NCBI RefSeq assembly: GCF_000006565.2
Contig: NC_031476.1
Span: forward strand, 5,145,900 to 5,209,899
From: Toxoplasma gondii ME49
Taxonomy: Eukaryota > Apicomplexa > Conoidasida > Eucoccidiorida > Sarcocystidae
Direction: 5' to 3'
Length of the DNA stretch: 64,000 bases
Part shown: positions 15,001-27,000 of the stretch, piece by piece
Numbering within the stretch: position 1 is the first letter of the stretch
Layout of the letters: each line of letters opens with the position of its first letter
Position numbers and translations under genes: made by a program
Notes under the pieces: generated by a model
Database searches by the model: none
What the model was told of the DNA's origin: nothing
What the model saw: the letters and a program-made list of their open reading frames with translations, nothing else

Positions 15001-18000
15001 TCCTCGAGTTTTTCTCCAGCTCTGACTTCACTGCTTCTCTCGGATTTGTGTCTCAGTTCACTCGCAGTCCGAACTGCCCCAACGGCTCTTCGCCACCCTC
15101 TACCTCCCCTCCCCTTCCTTTGTTACGGACGTCCCTGAAGCCGCTTCTGAATGCGTCGCTGTCTCCGACTCTGCAGCACCTCCCCGAGTCGCATACCAGA
15201 CTCTTGTTGAGCTTGCTGCAACTTCTGTCGCGTTTCCTGCTGCATCCGAACCCCTCGTCGGAGTCGTTGTTGCTTCGAAACATTGCGCAAGAGGCGCAGG
15301 AACACCTTACAGCTTCCCTCGCTTTCCGTCTGCCCACGACGATTGTGGACTCCCCGCACCCGCTAGGAAGCGCCGGGCTCTTCACCGCGCAGATGTCTGC
15401 GTCTCTGGGGAAGCTCGAACTGGTGCATGCCGTCTCGCTCGGACCTTCTGCGTGCAAGAAGCTGATTGCCATCTTCGACCCGAGGTCCGACATTGGCGAC
15501 AGCGAGAACAGCAAGGTTATGTCTACGCTTGCGATTTATCGGGACGAAAGCTTAGATCAAGAAATCTTCTCTTCTCGGTCAGACGACGCAGGCACAAGGC
15601 ACCCGGGGGGCGGCAAGCCTCTCGCCGGACGAATTCTGGTTCTGGATGCCCCTAAAGTCTGGGTCAAGTTCACTGCTTCCTCTTCCTCTTTCTCTTCTTC
15701 CTCAGCATCTGCATTTGTGGCGGAGAAGTGGGGGTATCGCATTCTCTTCCTTCCACTAGTGCACTCGTTGTCAGATGAGAACGCGATCCAGAGACAGAGT
15801 CCTCAGCTCGCTTCAGAGCTGTCTCTTTTGACGGCTCTTGCAGCCTCGCCAGCAGAACAGACAACCCTCCTTCCTCCTCTTTTAGAGACACTCCTGTACC
15901 ACTGTTTCTCCCCCACGACTTTGCGAAGCGCGGCTTCGTTGTTCGGGGAGCTTCTAGAAGCGCTTCACCCTTTCCCGATCTTGCCCTCCTCCTTCTCTCC
16001 CCTGGCGCCGCAGTTCCCCGTGCACCCAATCGACCGGGAGGCCTCGCGTCTCCAACGACGACTTTTCGCCTCTCGCTCCCAACTCTCTCAGAGAGGCAAC
16101 GCCGGAGAAGCAAGGCCCAGCAGGGCGGAGAAGCAGACGCGGACTGGAGGCTGGAGATCGGCAGCAGACGAGGTTGATGCCGAGCTCGAAGAAACGTCTG
16201 GGGACCGAGGAAACCCAGAGGAAACAGGCGTTGTGCGTTTGCAGCCAAGAACGACGCAGCTGTTGGCGACCTTAGGTGGACGCGACGAGACCTCTGGCGA
16301 CGTTCGTCAACGCGCGAATCTTCCCTCTTTCCTTCCGACAGAGCGACGCGAATCCCTTGCTCTTTCGCACCCCACGACGTCGGCTTCGCCGCAGCTGTCT
16401 GGACTGCCTCTGCCTTCTTCTTTGCGGCCGCCGCTCCTGTCTCCTCTGTGCGTCTCTCTTCTTCTCGCTCTCCGACTTGAAGCCTGCAGTCTGTTCACCC
16501 GCCATTTCTGCCCCATGGAGTGGTCGACAGCTGGAGGCTTGACGGGCAGCAGCAAACTCATTTCTGGAATGACGCTTTTGGCAGCTGCAGGCCGAGGAGG
16601 AGCAGCCGATGCATCCACAGGGAGAGGCGCCGCCTCTCAGGCTTCTTCGTCCCTTTCGCTTTCCCCTGCTTCCTCGCTTTCGTCGTCCACCGCGTCAGCG
16701 TTTCCCCCGGGGCATGGAGAACTTTCGAACGCCAGCACGGCGTCTCCCCGTTCGTCGCCTTCGGCGGCTGCTTCGCCGCCTACCGCGGCCTCCTCCGGTA
16801 CCCCTCTGTGGCGCCCAGAGTGCCAGCGCGAGGCCATGCGTACCATCGTCGACCTCCTGTGCGTCGCCCACGATTTTGTCTTCGTCCACGCGCTGGTGGC
16901 GAGGCAGGCGCGGCGCTCGCAGGTCCGAGAAAAACAGGAAAACGAGGCACAAAGGGAACAGGGACGGACACACGGGGCAGCAGAGGCTCATGAGGGTGTA
17001 GAAGGAATCGGTGGCAGAACGGAGGAGCAGGCAGGTCCAGGTGGAGTCGTGGACCACCCGGAAGAAAGGCTGGCACAAGTGGATACAAACAGAGGGAGTT
17101 CAGGAGAAAGAAACAGAAAAGGTAACGACGAGCTCGATGACGGCACAGTGACTGGGTCGCGAGTTGAGGAAGTGGTGTCGACCTCAGGAGAAGCAGACGA
17201 CGAGACGGACGGATCCTTTCCACCAGTTTGTACCTTTGACTATTTCGACTCATTTGCTTCTGGCGCTCAAAAGCACGTGAAGGATAACCTCAACGGGCAA
17301 GAGTTTAAACTCACATCCGAGACAGGTTTCTCCGATACGTCGCGAGACCCGCCTTCGGTGCTGCCTCCTTTCCTTGACAAGGTTCACCAAGGACCTTCAC
17401 AGCGATTGCTGTCGACGCTTCGAGGGCTTCTCTCTCCTTCTCTCTTCGCGTTAGTCGCCTCGTTCTCCGTTCCTCTTCTACCGGCGCGACCTGTCTCTGC
17501 CGTATGTCGTCGCGGTTTTTGTGTGTCTTCCGGCCCCCTTTGGCTTTTGCCTTTTTGTCTAGGAGATCCGGCAGACTCTCGAGACTGTCAGACAGGTTCT
17601 CCCGCCTCTGCGAGTGCCACGAAGCAGGCCGTCTCTCCGCGTTGTTCTCCCTCGTCTGCGAGGGGTCGCGCATCTCCATCTGAGCTCTTAGTGGCTTTTC
17701 AGAGATCCCTTACGTTTGACGGGAACGCTGCTTTCCCTCCAGCTCTCGGCTTGCCTCCATGGACGCAGGAACGTGAACGGTTCCGCCAGTCAGAGGCGGT
17801 CGCTTGTCAGGATGCCTCGCTGTCTGCGCTTTCCTCTTCCCCATCGACTTCTTCTCCCTGCGCCACGGCTTGCCTAAGGGTACCTGCTGCTGGTCAGGCT
17901 TCCCAACCAGAAGAAGGACCGCTTTCAGAGAATCTCTCGTCAGCGTCGCTGCCCGCTCCGGCTCCTCGTTCGTCATCAAGCGACCTCTGTTCTCCGCCAC

Positions 18001-21000
18001 ATCCCGACATCCCATTCCCCCGTACGCCAACTTCTCTGGCGGTTTCCCTTCCCTTTCTCGTCAACCTCTGTCGGGTGGAGATGCAGGTCGACCGAGCCTG
18101 TCTAGGTCCTGTCGACATCACCTTTGTGATTCAAGGCGTCGTCTCGCTGATGGGCGACGTCTGCCTCCAACTGCCCGGCAGCCGCGCGCTGTGGCTACCT
18201 TTGTTGCGACGCGGCTACAGGGCGCAAGCTCGGAAGTTCACACGGAGCTTCAGCGAAAGAGACGAAGGCGGCGGGGAGACAGAGACAGCGGAGACACGCC
18301 ACGAGAGGCAGGCACAGGACCCGCACTCTGCCCGGAGACAACAGGAAGGACCGACAGATGGAAAGAGAGTGGTGAGCGATTGGAAATTGCTGTCCCGAGA
18401 GTTAACAAAAGCGGAGGAGTCGACGGGCAGGTTGTCGGCGATTCTAGGAAGCAGATTTAGTCTCGCCTACCGCGTGATTCGCTCGTGTACTGGGGAAGAA
18501 CTGGGAGCCGAATTCGTCGAGTTCTCGCCAGGAGCGAAAGTCTTTGTCTCCGCGTTTCCACCCTTCTGGCTGTCAAGAGTCTTCACGGTTTGGGATGTCA
18601 TGAGGCTCTTTTCCCTCTCCAGGCTAGCGGCCTTGGACGGGGAAAGGCAGCACTCGAAGAAACGAGAAGGGCAAGAAAACACGGAGGGGCGGACGTTCAT
18701 GAAGCAGCGAAAGACGCCGGCGAACAAGAAGGGGAAGGCGCGTCGGGAAGGCCAGAGGAAGGAGGAAAAGACGCACGTGGAGGAGACGAGAGACAGCAGA
18801 CGCGAGCAGAAGGAAGAGCGAGCGCAGAACGCGGAGGAAGAAAATGAGTCGAAGGAGGAGCAGGAGAACGACTCGAGGGAAGAAAAGAAGTGCATGGAGA
18901 AGACGAGAGAGACGCTGGGACACAGATTGAGCGAAAGCCTGCAAGGAAGTCGCGAGGTCAGGTGCGATGCACACTCAGACAACCCCAAAACTTCAGCAAA
19001 GACAGAGGACGGAGGCGAACCTTTGAAGACCCTCGATTTTTCGTCGGACAGAGAGACGCCGAGAGGGACGACGCCAGGGGAAGACAAAAGCGCATCATCA
19101 GCAAAGAGCGGGAGCCTAGCCACGACCGCTGGTGGGAAAGGCCCTGAATCAAAGCGTGAAGCGGACGCAGCCACTGGGCGCAACACACGTCGGCTGGAGT
19201 CCGAACGAGAAGCCAAAGATGGACGTTTGAGGGAAGAACCAACGAGAGAGTCCCAGGCAGAGCAGGAGGAGCCTCGGGAGGGAAAGAGGAGCGAAGAGAC
19301 TGCGGAGCCCACTGCAGGCCGATCACATGTGCGTGAGACGTTTCCGAGACGAATCGAGGCGAGCCAAATGGAGGCGAGACGACTGGAGGATGCGACGGAG
19401 ACTTTCGACTTTGGCCAAGACTCGCCGGGCTTGGCAGCAGACATTATGGAAGACATGTTCCAATTTCTCTCGGTTGTGCCTCTCCACTCCTCGCGCTTGA
19501 GCGGTTCATCTGTGACGCATTGCCAGGGCGACGCACTCCGCAGTCGCGGTCCAGCCGCAGAGCGCATGAGACTTTCTTATTCGACGCAAGACGAAAAGCA
19601 CGCCACACACAGACAAGGACCGTCAGCGGATTCGGCTCCGTCTCTCGGGGGCTCGTCTCGCATGTCCGTTGCGTCTGCCGCGAAGTCCGCAGATTCCGCG
19701 TCTGCCGGTTTAGACCGGAGCCTCAAGGGCGTTCGAGAGCTGCTCCTCAGAAGCGTCGTGGAGGCAGCCATTCGCACTCACTACTGGCCTGTGTTCCCAG
19801 GTCGAGTGGAGCTCTGTGCGTCTTCTATGACGGTTGTCAACCACGCCGGAGATCTCCCCTGCGGAGGCTCCAGAAGAATAAAAACGAGATGCGCCGCAAC
19901 ACAAGGCAGCGACGACGGGGTCTCCTTCGGTGAGCACGGAGCGGCGGCTGGCCAGAGGCTGGCACCATCGCTGGTGTCGAGTCCTGACGTCCAAGGTGGA
20001 GACTCGACCGAAAGACCAAGCGAGCAGGCAAGTCGTGGCAGGGTGCACGCGCATCCCAGGCAACCTCAGATTAAGAAAAAACGAAAAATGCAGAGGACAG
20101 AAACACGAGAAAAACGACGTTAACACGGAGACGAATGGCACGAGTGGATGGACGAAAATATGGAGGAGAGGACGGAAGAGAAATCGGCGGGAAGACAGGA
20201 GAGAACACGAAGCGGAGACAGTAGAGAAAAAGATAGGAAGTCAGGGAAGAAGGCGGTGACGGCACTCAAGACAAAGCAGGAGAAGAAAGAGAAGCCGACA
20301 GTGGCAGAAGAAAGCCAAGGGCGGGAGGGACAGGCCACGGGGCGATAGTATGACATTAAGAAAGAAATTTCAACCGAAAGAGAAGAGAAACGCGTAATGA
20401 AAAAAGTCAAAGTGTAGCCCACAAAAGTCACAAACCGTGCTGCCGAACGCGATACCTGGCCGCGCTCCAGCACCCGCGAACATGGCCAGGAACAGGGAAA
20501 CAGAGGCAAGGCGTCTCTAGAAGAGACCAACAGCCCAAGCTCTCTTGAGGCTGTGCACCGCTGCTTCCCGCCATCACCCGCTTGTTTCATTCCTTGAGGC
20601 TCTTTTCGACTCCGCCTGCCCTGTGCGTTCAGGCAAGCTCACGTGCCCAGCCTTCCAACCGTTTCTCCTTCTGCGCCTCCTCTTGTCTGTCCTTTTCTGC
20701 GCCGCTTTCGTTTTCTTCTTCCTCTGCGGAAGTCTCCTTTTCTGCGACATCCGCTGCCTCTCCGTCTTCTTCGCCATCATCGCCGTCCTCGCCGTCATCT
20801 TCCTCTTCCACTTCGTCGTGTTCTGTCTCGTCTTCTTCCCTTTGTTCTTCTACGTCTTATTCTGATTCTGCCATCCCTCCACCTGTACCGTCTGCTTCAT
20901 CTTCGTGGATTTCTCCTCCACCTCCTGCGTCTTTGACTTTGCCTTCTTCCGAGTCTACGTCTTTCCTTTTTTCATTTTCTCGGCGTCTGCGCGCTGCCCC

Positions 21001-24000
21001 TGCTTTCGACTCATCTGTCTTCGCTTCTTCAACATCCTCCCCACCTGCCTCGCCTCCACCTTCCAGTGTATCCGGACAAGATCTGCCAGGCCGCCGTGGG
21101 GGAAGGCGGCGAAGCTGGGGCTTGCCGGCGCTGCAGTGTACGAACACCCCCGGCCCTGAGCCTGGCGCAGGTGGGCCGGCCTCCTCGCGCTCCCGCCTTG
21201 TCTCCAGCGATGTCGGCAGAAGCTCGATTTCTGAGGAAAGGCGAACGTCCCCCCAGGTTTCTCGGCCGCTCATGGCAGAGGCGGATGCGTCGAGGAGACT
21301 GTGGGGAGAGTTCCCAGAAGCGTCGCGTCACACACACGGCCTGCCCTCTTTCGGAACTATTCAGTCCTCTCACTGGGCAGACAGGCAGGCAGAAAGAAGG
21401 ACAGAGAGAGATGCACAGAGAGACGCAGAAAGAGGGGAAGAGACAAGCGGACAGACTGGAGGCGCAGCAGAAGGGGAGGCCGAAGGGGAGAGGGGAGGCG
21501 AGGTAGAACGAGATACATCAGGAGAGACAGAGAGACACGGAGGCAGAGTGGCAGAGGTAGACAGAGCGTCAGTAGGACGCAATACTGAGAGCGATCAACA
21601 GGGGAGATGTACGACAGAAGTGGATGTTGAGGGAGCGAGAGAAAGGGGCACAGAGGCACGTGAGGTTCCCCTTCCCCGCGTAGCGTCGAACGGAACGTTG
21701 CGTAGGATGGCGTTTGAAGGAAACCAAGATCACGCTCTGAGCGCAAGCGAGAGGAGTGTCGCTGGAACGTATCCCTCTGTCAACTCCGGACCTGCTTCCT
21801 TTTTGCCTTTCGATTCCTCTGCGCATGAACGCCCCGCGCCTTCTACGACGGGTGCTGTTTGTCCCCCTGCATCCGTTCTTCCGCGTTCGCCACAGCCACT
21901 CACCATCCCTCCACTGGTCTCTGCGTCGCTTGATGTGCGCGCACCTTGTTCCTTCTCCTTCTGGCTGTTCGACGACGGAGAGGAAGCGGAGTCGGAAGAG
22001 GTTGAAACAGAAAAGCCAAGGTGCCCTCGCGGTTGCGACTGGCCAGGAGAGGGAGACTGGGAGAGAGACGTCACATGTGAGAAAGGCTGGAACTCTGGAT
22101 TCGACTCCACACCCAGCCCAGAGCCGCCAGTGGCTTCTCATCTCGATCCTGTGTCCATAGAACGCCTTCCGTCAAGCGAAGTCCTTTCAGCTGTCTCTTC
22201 GCCTTTCCCCGCCTCCGTTCGCCCATTGCCTGGAGGGCAACGAGCAGCCGAAGGGGCTCTTGCAGCCAGCGGAGATGACGGGACCTCTTCGAGCGGCTCG
22301 CTCACTCAACTCTCCCCTTGTCAACCCGAGCGACTTGCCGACCCTCACTCCGTTTCTTCGCATCCCCCGCGCGCCTCCCGTGTACCTACAGCGGAGGACA
22401 ATGCATGCAGCCAGGGCTTGGCACGCAGGCCTCGAGGGCCAGATCCGGCAACCGCACAGTCGGACAGAGACTCGGCGCTTGCATGCGGAGACGAAAGGGA
22501 GACACGAGAAGAAGGCCACAGCACCAGACGGAGACGAGAAGAAGCAGAGGTACTCTCTCCACTGTCGCCGGCGCCGTCATGGGAGATAAGTGTCTCCAGA
22601 GACAGTCCATCGTGGTCAAGAGGCAATCCTTCGAGACTTGCTGGGTCTCAGACGTCTTCGTCCTCTGTCGCGTTCTCGGCTCCTCCTTCCTCTTCTCTTT
22701 CTATAGCTTCTCGTCCCCCCTCCTCTTCATCTGCTGTCTCCTCCTCCTCGGCGTCGTCGTCTCTTCCCCATTCTTTCTCTCTGCCTCCCGCCTCCTTCCA
22801 CGCTCTAATTCCACAACCGCATTGCCGTCATCGACCCACACTCGCCTCACCATCTCCAGACTTGGCAGACAGTTGCGGCTCCTCCTCGAGTTTCTCCTCT
22901 CTATCGACCGCCTCAGCCTCGCATCCACCTCCCTCTCGCACAGGCGTATCACAGCCTTCTTCAAATTGCCCCGGCCAGCCCTCGCCTCTTCCGCCGTCTG
23001 CTGGGCAACCAGTGTCGCCTCAGTCGGCGTTGCTGCCTGCTCCTCGGTCCAAGATTAACGCTGGACAACCAGGCAAGCCTCGAGCTTCTCAGCCTCGCAC
23101 GGTCCACCCGGTGGCGCGGCACTGGCGCCTCGTGTGTCTGCGGGGGTATCCGTTCTCCACTTCGGAGAGTTTCCGCGTGCTTCTCTCTCCGTCGAACCTC
23201 GTGGTGGTCGAGCTCCAGCTGCCTCACCAAACGACGACTTTTACGGACTACGAAACCCTGCGAGTCTCCTTGTCGTCCAAGCAGCCGGTGACACCGAGAC
23301 TCTGGACGCACATCGCCGTCTCTATCGGCCTGCCGCCGACTTCGGTCAAACTCTTCGTCGACGGAAAGGAAGCCGCCAAACGCGCTGTCACCGGACGGTG
23401 TTCGCTCTGCTACGGCCCGCTGCCCTTCTGGCTTCCACCGCTCTCCTGTGTAGGTCCATCCGACGAGCTCGCGGCCGAAGAGGAGAGCGAAGACGAAACT
23501 TCAGATCAATACGACAGCGGCGCCGAGAGGCAAACTCGAGCAGGAAGGGAGCGCCAGGGAGGAAGAGAGGGGGAAGGCGAGCGAGAGGAAGGAAGAGAGG
23601 GGGAAGACGACGAGGGAGAGGGCAGAGACGAGGCCGAGGGACCGCGTGCGATCAACACTGGGAGACGACAAGAGTCAGGAAGGAACATGTCTCTTGGTAA
23701 TCGAAGACGAAGAGGACTGCAGCGTCGGTGGCACATGCAGCAGAGGCCACTGGTTCCTGAAGAGAGCTTCGACAACGACGTTACCGAGGAGACAGACGCA
23801 CTCGGCGAAAGAGGACTCAAGAGCCGAGGGATAGGCATGAGGGGATGTCTTGCAGACTTTAGGGTCTACTTCCGAGAGCTGAGTCAGGATGAGGTGAAGG
23901 AACTTGTAAAGTCGTGCGATACGCAGTTCGAGAGAGAGTACCTGGAGTTTTGCGAAGGCCAAAGATGGAGAGCCTCGGCAGGAAGTTCCAGCAACCAGAT

Positions 24001-27000
24001 ATCGGGCGACGATGGACGAGAGAGAGAGTTGAGAAGGCTGACACATGCGGTCCAGAACGAAGCGGTTTCTCGAACTTCTCCTTCCGATATCTCGCTTCAT
24101 GGAGTCTCGCGATGCGCGCGGAGTCTTGATTATACTGAAGGAGATAGGCAGGCACACTTCAGCTCTCTTTTGTCTACTCCTTCAGAGAGCGTTCACTTGA
24201 ATCGTCGGGTCTCTGCTGTCGATGCGCCTGCCGAGCCAGTCCGTGCGACCACGACCCTCGCACCGCCGCATCGGCCTTATTCTTCTACCTCTCATAGCGC
24301 ACCTTTGGCCGCATGCGCCAGTTCCTCTTTTTCCCCGTCGCCCCTTCATTCTTTGTCTTCCCAGCCTTCGTCTCCTCCACTTCATCCTCCGTCTCCTCCT
24401 CCCGTTTCTCCCCAGCCCTCATCTCTTCTTCTGTCTTCCTCGCCTCCTGATTCTTCTTCTCTTTGCCCTTCTTTGTTCTCTGCTGATCCATTCCTTGCTG
24501 CGTCTCTTGCTTCTTCTTCTTCGTCTTCGTTTTCCTCTCAGCCGTCTTCGTTTTTTGCTCCTCTTCTTTCATCTTCGTCCTTCTCTTCTCATCCGTCGTC
24601 TGCTGCATCTGTTGCTTCTTCTTTCCCTGCGTCCACCTCTTTGACCGGCTCGGCAGGGGGACATGCGTGTCTTTCTGCTGGGAGCCTGGGGCCGCACCAT
24701 TCGCCAGAAGCAGACAGGCGAGCAGAAGGCGAGGACGCGTTGGGGAGAGCGAGCAGTGGAGTCAGTGATCGAGGCGACGAAGACCTGGCCCCAGGCTCAC
24801 GTCACCCTCATCAGGTCCTCTCCTTTCCCTCCCGCCGTCGTGACAGAGACATTTTCTGGGGAGCTAACGAAGCTGACCTCGAGGCAGGCGTCATGAGCCT
24901 CGTGACCCGGCGGGTGTGGGTCACTCCAGGAGGCTCGGATGGAAACACAAGAGAGACGAATCCTTCCGAAGAGGCGACAGGTTCCTCTGACTCATCTCGC
25001 CGGTCTTGGAGAGGAGAAAGGAACTGGGATCTCTGGGAGAGTCTGCGCCGGGCTGTCGGAGTCGATCCGCTGCTTGTCGTGTGGCAACGGCAGGACAGAG
25101 AGCGCAAGGCGACACTAGGGAAACCTGGATCCGGCATGTACAGCACCACAGGACGCGACACCAGGAAAGAAGAGGAAGGTGGAGAACAAGGTGAAGACCG
25201 CTTGCGTGAATCAGGAGATGAACACGAACTTGAAGGACTCGATGCTGCAGACAATGAAACGAAAGGGGAAGAAGCAGGCGTGACAACAGGAGCGACGAAA
25301 AATAAGAGCGTTCCACTGCAAAGCGCTCAACACCCGAATCCAGATAACTCAGGTACGGTGCTGCCGGGGGTCCACTATCCTGAGTCCCAGGCAACGCGAG
25401 TGGTCTCCGTCGTCCTCCTGTGTCTTCCAAGTTTTTTCTCGCGTCGACGCATCCTGACAGTCTTCTCATCCTCCATTCATGTCCGCGTCCTCTTCACACA
25501 ACGTGGTTGCCTCTCCCCTTTTGCTTCTTCTCAGATGTCTTTCGCTCTTTCTTTTCGCGCTTCTTCAAAGGTGTCTGTCTCTTTTGCGTTATTTGTTCAG
25601 AGTGCGCTGGGGCGTCTGTCGATCCCGCCACGGAGGCAGATTGGTGTCTGACGATTCCGAGTGCTCGATGGGTCCTCAACGAGCGCATTTGGGCCTACAT
25701 CGTTCTCTGTGTGAACGGCCAACTAAGCGAGGCGGAGAGTCTGTTGTCGCTTTCTTATCCGTCGCCTCCAGCTGCTTCGTTCTCTCCCGAGAGGCCTCTG
25801 GCGCCCTTGCGAACCGCTGACTCGGCGTCTGCGAACTCATCCTCCTCTGGGGAACGTCACGCGGACTTGGGAGACTTCGATCGCATTCAGACATTTCGGC
25901 AGACGTTCTCTCTTGCGTTCGTGGAACAGCAGGCTGGTCTGCTCTACGAGCTGCTCTCGGCCGGGTCGAGGGAACGGAGACGGAGCGAAGCGGGGGAAGG
26001 CGACGAGATTTGTCGTGAAGCTTCGGTAGCCGGTTCCTTCGACGCAATCTACCTCGAGCCAGCTCTGCAGCTGTCCAGAGCCTGGATGCAGTTGCTGCTT
26101 TCCACTCTCCACTGCGTTGCCGCCTTCGCCCCTTGGCCCTCGCAGTTCGGAGTTCTGCTCTCGAACTTCCGGTAAGACGTGAGCCGCGGAGAGGGCACAT
26201 GGAATCAAGGAGGAACGCAGACATAGAAGCGAAAGAAGCTGCGAAAAAAAGGAGGAAGCCGCAAAATCGGTGAAGGGAAGAGCGAGAAGTAGAAGAAGTA
26301 GTAGCAAAAGAAGAAGAAGACGAAGAAGAAGGAGGAGAACAAGACAAAGAAGAAGAGGTACCACAGTTGAAGCAGAAGAAGGCAAAATCAGTCAGAGTGA
26401 AGAAGGGGGAGAACAGGAGAACTCGTAGCATAATCGACAGACAAATTCCTGTGTCCACCGCACGATTTCAGGAAACGGTCTGCGTTCCCAGCCTCCGACA
26501 GATCAAAAGCACGAATTCGACGAGCGCCAGACACATCTATGTTCCTTTGGTGGCGCCTTTGTCTGCCGCATGTTTTCTCTTTCCTGTACTCCCCTCCCCC
26601 TTTGAGGTTCCGTTGCCTTTCATGTTTTTTCTCTCCTCAGCTATCTCCTTCCTCACACCTTGAAGCAGTGGATTTTCCATCTCTCGCTCTCCATGACGGA
26701 AGACGCAGCAGCCGACGGCCGCATCCGTGTTGTGATCAACCGCGCGAAAGCGCTGAAGGCTGCTGAGGGCAGGACTGCCTCTCCACACCAACGCTCGTCT
26801 TTCTCTTACGCTTCCTCCTCTTCCTCGTTCCCAACCTCTTCTTCTGTCTCGGGGGAAAGACAAGAAGACGACTGCACTCGCAGTGCTGATGACCCTCCGG
26901 AGGGAGGATCCCCCGCGACTCACGCCGCATGGCTGCGCGACTTCCACACCGTCTTCGGTCAGCTGTACAGACAGCTCAGTGACGTATCGCCGAAGCGTCT

